A stretch of DNA of 64,000 nt, taken from positions 81,431-145,430 of the forward strand of contig CATXUX010000002.1 of the NCBI GenBank assembly GCA_958402795.1, in the 5' to 3' direction. The notes below the pieces were generated by a model. The model ran no database searches and was not told where the DNA came from. It saw only the letters and a list, made by a program, of their open reading frames with translations. Below are positions 16,547 through 24,712 of the stretch, one piece after another. Position 1 is the first letter of the stretch, and every line of letters begins with the position of its first letter. The position numbers and the translations under genes are program-made. The stretch comes from an uncultured Lachnospiraceae bacterium (lineage in GTDB: Bacteria > Bacillota > Clostridia > Lachnospirales > Lachnospiraceae).

Positions 16547-17920
16547 TTAGAAAAATCTCCGCACCAGATCGCGGCTGTATTCGACTGTTTCCTCCATATC
16601 GCCGAAGGACATGACTTCCCCTGCATAAAAGGTATTATCTTTTCCCTGCATCGCCTCAACCTTTTCGTACCAGCCGTTTGCATAATCTTTGGAGGATACA
16701 TGGGGGAAATAATACCAGTCGTCGATCCGCTCGACTTTATCCACTTTTCGTCCGCAGAGTTCCATATCTTTCAGTGTGGTTTCCTTTGCCGTCTCAAACG
16801 GAACATCTTCCATGCCCTCATGATTGCGGAGCGTGAAAGTAACGAGCGGCTGGTCGGAAGCGTCCGGCCAGCGGTGATAGAACACCATCAGGTGACCGCG
16901 CGTTTCGTTGGTCATGTTCTCGAAGAAATAGTAGGAGATTTCCGGTGTGTTTCCTTCCTCTGTCCGTACCGCCATGGTAAAATATTCCTTATGTACGATC
17001 CGGGAGAACAGATCGGTTTCTTCTGCCCGCGGATCCCCGTAATTCAGGAACAGCTCCAGCGGCGTACAGATGATCAGCTTGTCAAACTCTTCTACCGCAT
17101 CGTTGGCCGTTACGTATACCTTATCGTCTCTGCGCTCGACACGGGTTACTTCTGCGTTGAGCACCGCCGGATGCTTCAGATGTGCGTTCACACCTTCCCA
17201 GATGGACTGCGTTCCGTCCTTCCATGTCCACAGCTTTCCGGTCGATAAAAACTGCTTTACTGTAAATGCATCCAGATATTTCACTACATATGCAGCCGGA
17301 ATCTCGTCAAAATAGCCGTATCCAAACGAGGTGAACGGTCCTTTCCAGACAAATTCCGCGTCCTCACAGCCGTTGAGCTTCAGAAATTCGGAGAACGGCA
17401 TGGCCAGATCCTTCAGGTTTGGATTCTTGCCCTCGATATGGGCGAGTTTCATCTCCGGAGACGGACACGGTCCCTCATAGCGGCCTTTGGAGACGCCCCG
17501 GTGACCGTTTACATCATAGCCTTTGTACTTGGTCTCCAAAATCTTTGACAGCTTTCTCATCTTGATCATTTTCTTGAGCATACCGATGGCGGTAGACTTC
17601 TGCGGACTGCCGTCCGTCAGCATAAACTTGCGTCCCATCGGCGGCCCGCCGATATGGGTAGTCCCGCCAAATTCCTCGCATTCGTGTACTGCGAAATAGG
17701 TGTCGCACCCCATGACCGCGCCCATCTCGATTGTACGGTCCTCCCACGTTCCATCTGCATTTTTCACTTTCATCATGGGGGAAAAAGCCTTGCCGCCTAC
17801 CCGACCGGTCTTCTCATAGATGACATAGTTGTCATACCCCGCCTTCTCAAGGTACATCGCCATACTCGTGCCTGCGGGACCGCCGCCGATGATACAGATT
17901 CGCTGATTCTTTTCCTGCAT
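16547..17920 (-). CDS. FAD-dependent amine oxidase/protoporphyrinogen oxidase-like flavoprotein
   Basis: 457 residues. The N-terminus has the FAD dinucleotide site CIIGGGPAGTSMAMYLE and the following RVGGKAFS, typical of the flavin amine oxidase/phytoene desaturase superfamily. A C-terminal NTFYAGEVMSFGDMEETVEYS segment is the second FAD-contact region. The substrate is unknown; bacterial relatives oxidise amines, carotenoid precursors or porphyrinogens. It is the promoter-proximal gene of the operon with the Fe-S flavoprotein, HypA and HypB. AAGGAGATG precedes the start. Confidence 0.82.
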   Translation of the reverse strand: MQEKNQRICIIGGGPAGTSMAMYLEKAGYDNYVIYEKTGRVGGKAFSPMMKVKNADGTWEDRTIEMGAVMGCDTYFAVHECEEFGGTTHIGGPPMGRKFMLTDGSPQKSTAIGMLKKMIKMRKLSKILETKYKGYDVNGHRGVSKGRYEGPCPSPEMKLAHIEGKNPNLKDLAMPFSEFLKLNGCEDAEFVWKGPFTSFGYGYFDEIPAAYVVKYLDAFTVKQFLSTGKLWTWKDGTQSIWEGVNAHLKHPAVLNAEVTRVERRDDKVYVTANDAVEEFDKLIICTPLELFLNYGDPRAEETDLFSRIVHKEYFTMAVRTEEGNTPEISYYFFENMTNETRGHLMVFYHRWPDASDQPLVTFTLRNHEGMEDVPFETAKETTLKDMELCGRKVDKVERIDDWYYFPHVSSKDYANGWYEKVEAMQGKDNTFYAGEVMSFGDMEETVEYSRDLVRRFF

Positions 17921-18025
17921 TTTTTACATCTCCTTCCTCTTTTGCGTTCTGTCTTTTCCTGTGCCGGAAACCGCCGGCAGAAAGAGCTGCCATATGAGCG
18001 GAAATCCGGTAATTTTCATAAAATC

Positions 18026-18054
18026 ATTGTATCAAATAAACAAAAAAATATCAA
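18026..18054 (-). promoter_or_regulatory. Promoter of the flavoprotein-hypAB operon
   Basis: On the minus strand: TTGATA (18054-18049), 17 bases, TACAAT (18031-18026), about 106 bases before the first start codon. Confidence 0.75.
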
Positions 18055-18100
18055 TCTATGATGAGAAACATTTCAGACTCCTGGTTTATGCGGAGAAGTG

Positions 18101-18232
18101 TAAAAATTCTTGATTTATGTATATATGACAAAATAAAAAAACGCGATTTGTGTTAATGATGAGAAAATAAAAATCGTGATTTATGTATAAAACTGATTGT
18201 AAAAAATCGTGATTTGCGTTATATTATTAATA
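18101..18232 (+). repeat. Four degenerate direct repeats with an exact 33-bp period
   Basis: Units begin at 18101, 18134, 18167 and 18200; the shared GATTT falls at 18112, 18145, 18178 and 18211, exactly 33 bases apart. The unit core is roughly AAAAATCGTGATTTATGT, with an A-tract in every copy. A 33-bp period is about three helical turns, so the sites and A-tracts face the same side of the DNA. They stand directly upstream of, and partly in, the promoter of the AAA ATPase gene, so an operator array or bent upstream element is likely. Confidence 0.85.
18197..18225 (+). promoter_or_regulatory. Promoter of the AAA/DUF4143 gene
   Basis: TTGTAA (18197-18202), 17 bases, TATATT (18220-18225). The fourth 33-bp repeat fills the spacer. 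Confidence 0.6.
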
Positions 18233-18280
18233 TGCAAAAAACTTTCGTGGAAAACAAATGGCTCAGGGAGGAAGTCAGAT

Positions 18281-19633
18281 ATGCGCAGAAAGATGTATGA
18301 CAGTTTGAAGAAATGGAAAGAAAGAGAGCAAGGGAAGAGTGCGCTTTTAATACAAGGCGCACGGCGTGTCGGAAAGAGCTATATCGTGGAGAAGTTTGCG
18401 CGTGAAGAGTATCAGTCCTATATTTTAATTGATTTTAATAAGGCGGATCAGCAGGTTAAGGATATTTTTATTTATGATTTAATGAATCTGGATATTTTTT
18501 TTCTGAAGCTGTCTACACTGTTTAATACAAAACTTTATGACAGGCAGTCAGTAATTATATTTGATGAAGTACAGATGTTTCCAAGGGCGCGAAGCGCGAT
18601 CAAATATCTGGTGGCAGACGGCCGCTATGATTATATCGAGACAGGCTCACTTATTTCTATCCGGGAGAATGTGAAAGATATTTTAATCCCATCAGAAGAG
18701 GATCATATCACATTGTGTCCGATGGATTTTGAGGAATTTCTATGGGCGACCGGTAATGAAACCATGATGGATCTGATTCGGAACTGTTTTGACCGGAAAA
18801 AACCGCTTGGTCAGACACTTCATCGGAAAGCAATGGACTTGTTCCGCCAGTATTTGATCGTAGGAGGGATGCCACAGGCTGTAGAAGAGTTCGTATCAAG
18901 TATGGATTTTGAAAACGTAGATCGGACGAAACGACGGATATTAAATCTGTACCGGGATGATATCCGAAAACACGCAAAAGGCTGTGAGATGAAAGTAGAA
19001 GCGATTTATGACCAGCTTCCGTCTCAGTTAAAAAATCAGAATCGGCATTTCAAGCTGTCTTCTGTAAAAGAAGGCGCACGTTTTGATGAGTATAAACACG
19101 CTTTGTTTTGGCTGTCAGATGCCATGATTGTTAATCATTGTTATAATTCGACAGAACCAAATGTCGGACTTCGTTTAAATTGTGACCGTACGCTGTTAAA
19201 GTGTTATATGGCAGATACCGGCCTGCTGATCAGCCATACATTTGATGAGAATGGAATTGTCAGTGAGGAGATCTATAGAAAACTGCTGTTCGACAAGCTG
19301 GAAGTAAATATGGGAATGATCATTGAAAATATGGTGGCGCAGATGCTCACGGCAAGCGGGCATAAGCTGTATTTTTATTCCAATTCTTCAAGAGATGACA
19401 GAGAATCCCGGATGGAGATCGATTTCCTGCTTGCGAAAAGCAAGATCGGCAGCAGGCACAATATATCACCGATAGAAGTAAAATCGAGCAAAAATTATAC
19501 ACTGTCCTCACTGCGGAAATTTATGGAAAAATATGCAGAGCAGACATACATCCCTTATGTATTGCATACCGGAGATCTAAAAGAAGAAGAGGGAATCCTA
19601 TATCTTCCTCTGTATATGACGCCACTGTTATAG
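18281..19633 (+). CDS. AAA-type ATPase with DUF4143 domain
   Basis: 450 residues from ATG 18281, preceded by AGGGAGG; an in-frame ATG at 18209 lies within the promoter. Walker A is QGARRVGKSY and Walker B VIIFDEVQM. The C-terminal DUF4143 part carries a PD-(D/E)XK-like pair, MEIDFLLAK and SPIEVKSS. These proteins are common, often multicopy, in gut Firmicutes and Bacteroidetes; their function is not established. The gene stands alone between the flavoprotein operon and pgi, behind the repeat array at 18101. Confidence 0.85.
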   Translation: MRRKMYDSLKKWKEREQGKSALLIQGARRVGKSYIVEKFAREEYQSYILIDFNKADQQVKDIFIYDLMNLDIFFLKLSTLFNTKLYDRQSVIIFDEVQMFPRARSAIKYLVADGRYDYIETGSLISIRENVKDILIPSEEDHITLCPMDFEEFLWATGNETMMDLIRNCFDRKKPLGQTLHRKAMDLFRQYLIVGGMPQAVEEFVSSMDFENVDRTKRRILNLYRDDIRKHAKGCEMKVEAIYDQLPSQLKNQNRHFKLSSVKEGARFDEYKHALFWLSDAMIVNHCYNSTEPNVGLRLNCDRTLLKCYMADTGLLISHTFDENGIVSEEIYRKLLFDKLEVNMGMIIENMVAQMLTASGHKLYFYSNSSRDDRESRMEIDFLLAKSKIGSRHNISPIEVKSSKNYTLSSLRKFMEKYAEQTYIPYVLHTGDLKEEEGILYLPLYMTPLL

Positions 19634-19655
19634 TTGTTACCCATATAATATGTTA

Positions 19656-19687
19656 AGAGCAGGAAACCCTTTCGGACTTCCTGCTCT
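19656..19687. terminator. Bidirectional hairpin between the AAA gene and pgi
   Basis: AGAGCAGGAA (19656-19665) pairs with TTCCTGCTCT (19678-19687) between convergent genes; both sides are T-rich only in part (GTTATT on plus, TTAACATATT on minus). Confidence 0.65.
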
Positions 19688-19700
19688 GTTATTCTGTCTG

Positions 19701-21281
19701 TCAGATGTTCAGCAGATCGCTGAGTTCTTTCAGCGCGCCGTCTGTCTCATGTGCGAGTACACGCTTTGCGAGTACCTTGCCGAGCTGTACGCCTTCCTGA
19801 TCAAAGCTGTTGAGATTCCATACAAATCCCTGGAACATGACTTTATTCTCAAAGTGCGCAAGGAGTGCTCCGAGTGACGCCGGTGTTAACTGGTCGCCGA
19901 TGATGATACTGGACGGACGTCCGCCTTCAAAGTTTTTGTTGCGGTTTTCATCAGACTTACCACATGCAAATGCGATGATCTGTGCGGCTACATTTGCACA
20001 CAGCTTCTGCTGGCTTGTGCTGCCCTGAATCACAACGTCGGTTCCCATCTGATTACTCTTGAAGCCTACAAACTGCAGCGGGACGATATCCGTTCCCTGA
20101 TGAAGCAGCTGATAGAAAGAGTGCTGTCCGTTGGTTCCCGGTTCGCCGAAGATGGAAGGACCTGTCGGATAGGAAACCGGCTTGCCGAAACGGTTTACTG
20201 ATTTTCCGTTTGACTCCATATCCAACTGCTGCAGATGAGCCGGGAAACGGCTGAGCGCCTGGGAGTACGGAAGAACCGCCGTGCTCGGATAGCCGAGTAC
20301 ATTGCGCTCGTAAACACCGATCATTGCATCCAGCATATCGGGATTCTGGAACATATCCGGATTCGCAGCCAGCTTGTCTTCCTCAGCGGCGCCTGCAAGG
20401 AACTGCGCAAATACTTCCGGTCCGAACGCCAGCGACAGTACCGCGCCGCCGACTGCGGAAGTGGAAGAATACCGTCCGCCGATATAATCATCCATGAAGA
20501 ACGCTGCAAGGTAATCATCGCTCTTCGCCAGCGGGGAAGTCTCGCTTGTAACGGCGATCATATGCCGGGAAGCGTCCAGTCCTGCATTTTTCAGTGCGTC
20601 CTTAACAAATGCTTCGTTCGTCAGTGTCTCAAGAGTTGTACCGGATTTGGATACAAGTACAAAGATCGAGTGCGCTACATCGATGGAATTCAGTACGCCC
20701 GCCGCGTCGTCAGGGTCTACGTTGCTGATGAATCTGGCTTCCATTTTCAATGTGTTATGTACTTTCGCCCAGTTCTCAAGCGCAAGATACATGGCACGGG
20801 GACCGAGGTCGCTGCCGCCGATTCCGATCTGGACAACCGTTGTAAACTTTTCGCCCGCCGCGTTCGTAATCTCGCCTGCATGTACTTTGTTCGCAAAGTC
20901 TGCGATCTTTTCCTGCTGTTCTACATAGAAAGCACGCTTGTCAACACCGTCTGCAACAACAGGATCGCCGAGCTGTCCGCGTGTCAGGTGATGGAGTACA
21001 AGGCGCTTCTCGCCTGTATTGATCATCTCTCCGTTGTAAAGCGCTTCGAACTTCTCTGCAAGCTGTGCCTCTTTGGCAAGCTGTGCAAGGTCGGCGAGAA
21101 TTTCGTCATTGACCTGCTTCGCAGCGTAATTGTAGGCAAATCCTTCCGCCATTGGAATGCTGTAATTCCGAACACGCTCTGCTCCGTTTTCTCCTGTCAT
21201 TACCTCTTTCAGATCTACACGCTCTGCCTTTGACAGATTCTGGAATGAGGTGAGCGTATCCAGATTGTTCCATGAAACCAT
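19701..21281 (-). CDS. pgi: Glucose-6-phosphate isomerase
   Basis: 526 residues. PGI converts glucose 6-phosphate and fructose 6-phosphate in glycolysis. Visible motifs are QIGIGGSDLGPRAM, the phosphate loop VSKSGTTLET and the active-site stretch IFGEPGTNGQHSF with catalytic Glu and His. The start at 21281 (MVSWNN) has GGAGG nine bases upstream; the frame reaches an earlier ATG at 21299 that would leave the ribosome site inside the gene. It is monocistronic with its own promoter. Confidence 0.95.
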   Translation of the reverse strand: MVSWNNLDTLTSFQNLSKAERVDLKEVMTGENGAERVRNYSIPMAEGFAYNYAAKQVNDEILADLAQLAKEAQLAEKFEALYNGEMINTGEKRLVLHHLTRGQLGDPVVADGVDKRAFYVEQQEKIADFANKVHAGEITNAAGEKFTTVVQIGIGGSDLGPRAMYLALENWAKVHNTLKMEARFISNVDPDDAAGVLNSIDVAHSIFVLVSKSGTTLETLTNEAFVKDALKNAGLDASRHMIAVTSETSPLAKSDDYLAAFFMDDYIGGRYSSTSAVGGAVLSLAFGPEVFAQFLAGAAEEDKLAANPDMFQNPDMLDAMIGVYERNVLGYPSTAVLPYSQALSRFPAHLQQLDMESNGKSVNRFGKPVSYPTGPSIFGEPGTNGQHSFYQLLHQGTDIVPLQFVGFKSNQMGTDVVIQGSTSQQKLCANVAAQIIAFACGKSDENRNKNFEGGRPSSIIIGDQLTPASLGALLAHFENKVMFQGFVWNLNSFDQEGVQLGKVLAKRVLAHETDGALKELSDLLNI

Positions 21282-21335
21282 AATCGTTTCCTCCTTCATT
21301 TTGTTCGTTCGGTCAAAACACTTTTAAACAAGACA

Positions 21336-21364
21336 ATTATACTCTCTAATCCATATGAATTCAA
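21336..21364 (-). promoter_or_regulatory. pgi promoter
   Basis: Minus strand: TTGAAT (21364-21359), 17 bases, TATAAT (21341-21336). Confidence 0.8.
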
Positions 21365-21422
21365 GCAATTCGTCCGTAATGGACTTTGTTTTTCGTGGGA
21401 AAATATGTCTGAAATCCACGGG

Positions 21423-21450
21423 TTGATTTTTTTGTGCCTCATTGTATAAT
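21423..21450 (+). promoter_or_regulatory. Promoter of the RRNPP-like regulator pair
   Basis: TTGATT (21423-21428), 16 bases, TATAAT (21445-21450), start expected near 21457. Confidence 0.65.
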
Positions 21451-21460
21451 AGGAAGAAAG

Positions 21461-21480
21461 TACGCAAGATAATACGCAAG
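21461..21480 (+). repeat. Tandem operator-like repeat TACGCAAG
   Basis: TACGCAAG occurs at 21461-21468 and 21473-21480, a 12-bp period, just downstream of the predicted start of transcription. It may be an autoregulatory site for one of the following regulators. Confidence 0.45.
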
Positions 21481-21517
21481 TCAGAGAAGGGACATTCATT
21501 AATATCGGAGCAGACAG

Positions 21518-22486
21518 ATGGAATACGAAGGGAGAAAAATGACAAAGCAGACAGAAGAATCTAAGGGGACGAAGATCGGCTGGTTTTTGAAAAAGACACG
21601 GAAAGAGCGAAAGGTGACCAGAAGCCAGCTCTGCTATGGATTATGTACGGAGACGGCGCTTGCCCGGTATGAGCAGGGAAAACGGATACCGGACAAATTT
21701 CTGGCGGATGCTTTTTTCGAGCGGCTGGGACTGATTCCGTATCAGTTCGAATTTGTAGACTCTGATCAGGAGTTTCAGTATCGGATCCTGCGCAATGAGA
21801 TTGAAAAGAAACTGCGGAAAAAAGAGATTGATGCCGCACTTGCCGAACTGGACGCTTATGAGGCGGGATTAAAAAAGAAGGATTTCCTCCACAGACAATA
21901 CATTCTCCTGAAGCGGGCGGAAATTGCTCTGGAACGAGAAGATTATAAAACAAGCGGGGAATATCTTCAGGAAGGCTTTCGCTGTACCAAAATAGCAGAG
22001 GCAGCTCCCGGAAAAACAGCGCCGGTGAACCGGCTGTTTACAGATCAGGAAACGAGACTGGTGTATGATCTGATCAAATGCCTGAATGCACAGGGGAAAA
22101 CCAAAGAAGCAGAGTCATTTTGCAGAATGCTGAAACAATATATGGATGCCGCGGCATGGGACAAACTGAAACAGAAAGAATATTCTCCCTATATTCTATA
22201 TTGTCTGGCACGGTCGGAAGCAGAGAATCATAATACCGGCAGAGCATGGGAATACCTGGAAAAGGCAAAAAAGATATTGCTGGAAAACTATCGGATGGAT
22301 CATCTGTGTGAAATATTAGAGTTGGAGAACCGTCTGACAGAGACAAAAACAGAAGCGGAAATGCAGAAAATAGAAAACAGGACCGATTTTCTGAACGCAT
22401 TGCGGATCGTTTCGGAGTACCATGACGGACAGATATCAGAGAAAGGTATGCAGATATGGGAGAATACAGCAAAGCGGCAATTATAA
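21518..22486 (+). CDS. RRNPP-like (Rgg/PlcR type) HTH-TPR regulator 1
   Basis: 322 residues. An N-terminal Xre-type HTH (about 20-75: KTRKERKVTRSQLCYGLC, then LARYEQGKRIPD) is followed by a helical region of TPR-like repeats to the C-terminus. This layout is that of peptide-responsive RRNPP regulators. ATG 21518 (GGAG at 21507) and ATG 21539 (GGGAG at 21530) are both possible starts. It overlaps regulator 2 by 31 bases. The pair beside a secreted-peptide gene supports a peptide-sensing role, though ligand binding cannot be read from sequence. Confidence 0.75.
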   Translation: MEYEGRKMTKQTEESKGTKIGWFLKKTRKERKVTRSQLCYGLCTETALARYEQGKRIPDKFLADAFFERLGLIPYQFEFVDSDQEFQYRILRNEIEKKLRKKEIDAALAELDAYEAGLKKKDFLHRQYILLKRAEIALEREDYKTSGEYLQEGFRCTKIAEAAPGKTAPVNRLFTDQETRLVYDLIKCLNAQGKTKEAESFCRMLKQYMDAAAWDKLKQKEYSPYILYCLARSEAENHNTGRAWEYLEKAKKILLENYRMDHLCEILELENRLTETKTEAEMQKIENRTDFLNALRIVSEYHDGQISEKGMQIWENTAKRQL

Positions 22487-23385
22487 AATATACGAGAAAA
22501 GCACTGGGAATGACGCAGGAAGAACTGGCGGAAAATATCTGCGATCCGGTGACACTGTCACGCTATGAAAACGGGCAGCTCGATCCCACTGATGAGAAAT
22601 TCGTGCGTCTGATGGAGAAAATGGGAGAGCGGGAAGACATCTGCACATTTCCGATCGAGTGCGAAGACGTAGAAATACAAAAATATATGGAACAGCTTTT
22701 ACATATCGTCGAGCAGGGAGAATGGGATCAGCTCGAAATACAAAGAAAGCAGATAGAAGAAACATGCGGAATTTCCAGAAATTATCCGGAGAACCGGCAG
22801 TATTTGAAGAGGCTGGAGATTATCGCAAACGAAAACCGGGGAATTATTACGCTGGAAAAGGCAATCGAAGAGATGACGGAAGCCTTGCGGGAAACCTTGG
22901 GAGACTGCGAGCCGGAAGCGTTTCCGGTCAGAAAGGTGCTGACGGAAACGGAGATTTTAATAGTAAACAATCTGGCATTGTTTTATAAAAAAGCAGGTCA
23001 AACGAAGAAGTCGTTAGCAATATACAAACAATTAGACCGATATTTTCAACGACAGGATATGGTTAGTGATTATAAACCAAGATATTTAATATATTTGGGA
23101 TACTCTAATTTACTTGGTTTAGAAGGACGGCATGATGAGAGTATCAAAATTAGCAAACAGGAAATAGAAGTTCTGCAGGAAAGAAAACAGATGAATTATA
23201 TGTATAATTTTTTCTTTAATATCGGGTGGAATATCTATGAGAAGATAAAAAAAAGATTGGAAAGCAAAGAAAAGATACCCGAAGCAAAGAGCTATGTCTG
23301 GGTATCATATCAGCTATGTAAAGAGTATCCGGAGAATAAGAACAATCTTAAAAAAATAAAAGAATACTACAATCAGATGAGTTAA
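22456..23385 (+). CDS. RRNPP-like HTH-TPR regulator 2
   Basis: 309 residues. HTH at about 6-60 (KYTRKALGMTQEELAENICD, then LSRYENGQLDPTDE); the rest is predicted all-helical with TPR-like pairs, for example NLALFYKKAGQTKKSLAIYK and YLIYLGYSNLLGLEGRHDES. It starts inside regulator 1, so the two are translated together. It ends tail to tail with the secreted-peptide gene, the two stop codons sharing the palindrome TTAA at 23382-23385. This organisation is seen in several regulator/pheromone pairs. Base composition becomes more AT-rich in its second half. Confidence 0.75.
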   Translation: MGEYSKAAIIKYTRKALGMTQEELAENICDPVTLSRYENGQLDPTDEKFVRLMEKMGEREDICTFPIECEDVEIQKYMEQLLHIVEQGEWDQLEIQRKQIEETCGISRNYPENRQYLKRLEIIANENRGIITLEKAIEEMTEALRETLGDCEPEAFPVRKVLTETEILIVNNLALFYKKAGQTKKSLAIYKQLDRYFQRQDMVSDYKPRYLIYLGYSNLLGLEGRHDESIKISKQEIEVLQERKQMNYMYNFFFNIGWNIYEKIKKRLESKEKIPEAKSYVWVSYQLCKEYPENKNNLKKIKEYYNQMS

Positions 23386-23618
23386 TACGGATCGTCTAGA
23401 ATACAGAACAACTGTATGAGATTTTCTGATGTATCCGTTTCTTCAGTCTCATTAGGTTCACCAAGAGAATTGTTTGGCGATTGCTGTTTGGTTTCAACAT
23501 TTTCAACATTTTCAGCATTTGATGGTTGGATAGTGCTTGCAGTGCTATTGCCGAGGATGGAAATGTTGAATGAAAGGATTGCCGAACAAAGTAAAAATTG
23601 TACTTTTTTAAGTTTCAT
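23382..23618 (-). CDS. Small secreted peptide, candidate pheromone precursor
   Basis: 78 residues. Short basic n-region MKLKK, hydrophobic h-region VQFLLCSAILSFNISILG, a likely cleavage after NSTAS, a polar Asn/Glu-rich middle (NAENVENVETKQQ), and a hydrophobic tail NLIQLFCILDDPY. This is the form of Phr/PapR/Shp-type exported signalling peptides, where the active part is usually the C-terminal few residues. GTGAGG precedes the ATG by ten bases. It converges with regulator 2. A weak promoter (TTGCAG, 18 bases, TAAAAT) lies upstream. No homologue was recalled, so function rests on position and shape. Confidence 0.65.
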   Translation of the reverse strand: MKLKKVQFLLCSAILSFNISILGNSTASTIQPSNAENVENVETKQQSPNNSLGEPNETEETDTSENLIQLFCILDDPY

Positions 23619-23683
23619 CTGAGTAAATCCTCACTTTCTATAATAATGATTTTATCTATTCTATATGATGTGCTGCAAGAAGA

Positions 23684-23733
23684 CCATAACGTATTCGGTA
23701 ATTTCAAATAAACCGGATACGTTATGGCTTTTT
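23684..23733 (+). terminator. Strong plus-strand terminator beyond the peptide gene
   Basis: CCATAACGTATTCGG (23684-23698) pairs with CCGGATACGTTATGG (23713-23727, one G-T pair), then CTTTTTT. It ends plus-strand transcripts that come from the regulators, which would run antisense through the whole peptide gene. Confidence 0.85.
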
Positions 23734-23910
23734 TGCTACAAATGATATATGTTAATTGTACTATAACAAAAACAGAAAAAGAGAGCTTAAAGAAGATTAA
23801 ATAGTTGTGCTAGGTATTAGACGAAAACTGTTAGAGAATACTAAAGATGTTTTCATAGATGAATAGATGGCAAATTTCTTACTGGGTGCGAGAGCTTTAA
23901 TCATAACAAA
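23734..23910. other. Intergenic stretch without a gene
   Basis: AT-rich, with no reading frame of note, no ribosome site and no repeat. It leads to the IS66 scar and marks the left side of the AT-rich block. Confidence 0.5.
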
Positions 23911-24420
23911 GTAAACGGTAGATAGTGTGTACCTCGACGGCAAAGGGAAAATGTGTGACAATAGACTATATTTCTACAACAAGTATCAAAAGTTCAGTCT
24001 CAACTTTTGATGCCACTATATGGAGGTAAGTCTATGAGTTCAGAAACATTTATGGTGGCTGCAAATTTTCGCCTTCAGGAATGGGCATCCCAGATTAAGG
24101 GATGCCAAAAACTGTCCGGCTGGCATGAGCATTGATAGCTGGTGTGCTGATAATAGCATCACAAAAGCAAATTATTATTACTGGCTTTGCCGAGTGTGGA
24201 AAGCCTGTGTTGAACATATTCAGGAAGAAAATCCCGTACAGCGGATAGTCCTTGTAGAACCAGAACTTTTGCGGCAGGAACATAAGGGTGATCATGAGCA
24301 GCAGAGACTGGACATTTCCATAAATGGATTTTTTGTCCATGTGACTGACTCAACACCTATGACCTTTCTCGCTGCGGTTCTTGAGGTGATACAAGATGTT
24401 GAATGATGCCAACTGTTTTA
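23911..24420 (+). mobile_element. IS66-family element remnant (left end, tnpA, start of tnpB)
   Basis: GTAAACGG at 23911 and the following CTCGACGGCAAAGG resemble an IS66-family left end. A broken tnpA follows, then at 24396 a frame starting MLNDANCFKAV, like the start of IS66 TnpB (MLND..GFK), which loses similarity after about ten codons. tnpC and the right end are missing. The element is dead and marks past insertion beside the peptide cluster. Confidence 0.7.
24034..24406 (+). pseudogene. tnpA: IS66 TnpA accessory protein, frameshifted
   Basis: The first part (from ATG 24034) reads LQEWASQIKGCQKLSG and then stops at a TGA after a shift; the second part, in the +1 frame from 24125, reads MSIDSWCADNSITKANYYYW and ends with the typical ISINGFFVHVTDSTP-LAAVLEV region. 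Together they follow the order of IS66 TnpA (EW..I..C..SG.S...WC...GI....YYYW). One frameshift near 24118 breaks it. Confidence 0.75.
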
Positions 24421-24547
24421 AAGCGGTTATTTCTAATAAACTCAGATTGGTTGCTTCTGTTAGATTCTGGGGGACAAGTTCTTTGGACTCTAATATTCAA
24501 CGAAGATAGCATAAAACACTTAAAGTAAGTAACTGATCATGAATCTA

Positions 24548-24669
24548 AAAGTAGCATATATGACAAAAATATTTAGAAATACAATGAGAACATTCTCAAA
24601 GATATATTATGAAAACTCCTTGGAGTCAATGCGTTAAATTTTCAAGGAGTGTGCGTAAAATGCTACTTT
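24548..24669. promoter_or_regulatory. Palindrome-rich leader of the exporter/radical SAM operon
   Basis: Outer inverted repeat AAAGTAGCAT (24548-24557) / ATGCTACTTT (24660-24669); inner operator-like palindrome TGAGAA-CA-TTCTCA (24585-24598); and a stem ACTCCTTG (24615-24622) / CAAGGAGT (24643-24650). No clear -35/-10 pair was found. It may be a regulated promoter region, or a 122-bp miniature element with terminal repeats. The rest of 24421-24712 shows nothing further. Confidence 0.45.
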
Positions 24670-24712
24670 ACATAAGGATACAAATTTTAGCTCGAAAAAG
24701 GTAAGAAATTTT

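Noticed and set aside
18101..18232. CRISPR array
   Set aside because: The four repeats are degenerate, have no separate spacers and no cas genes are near; promoter-proximal array instead.
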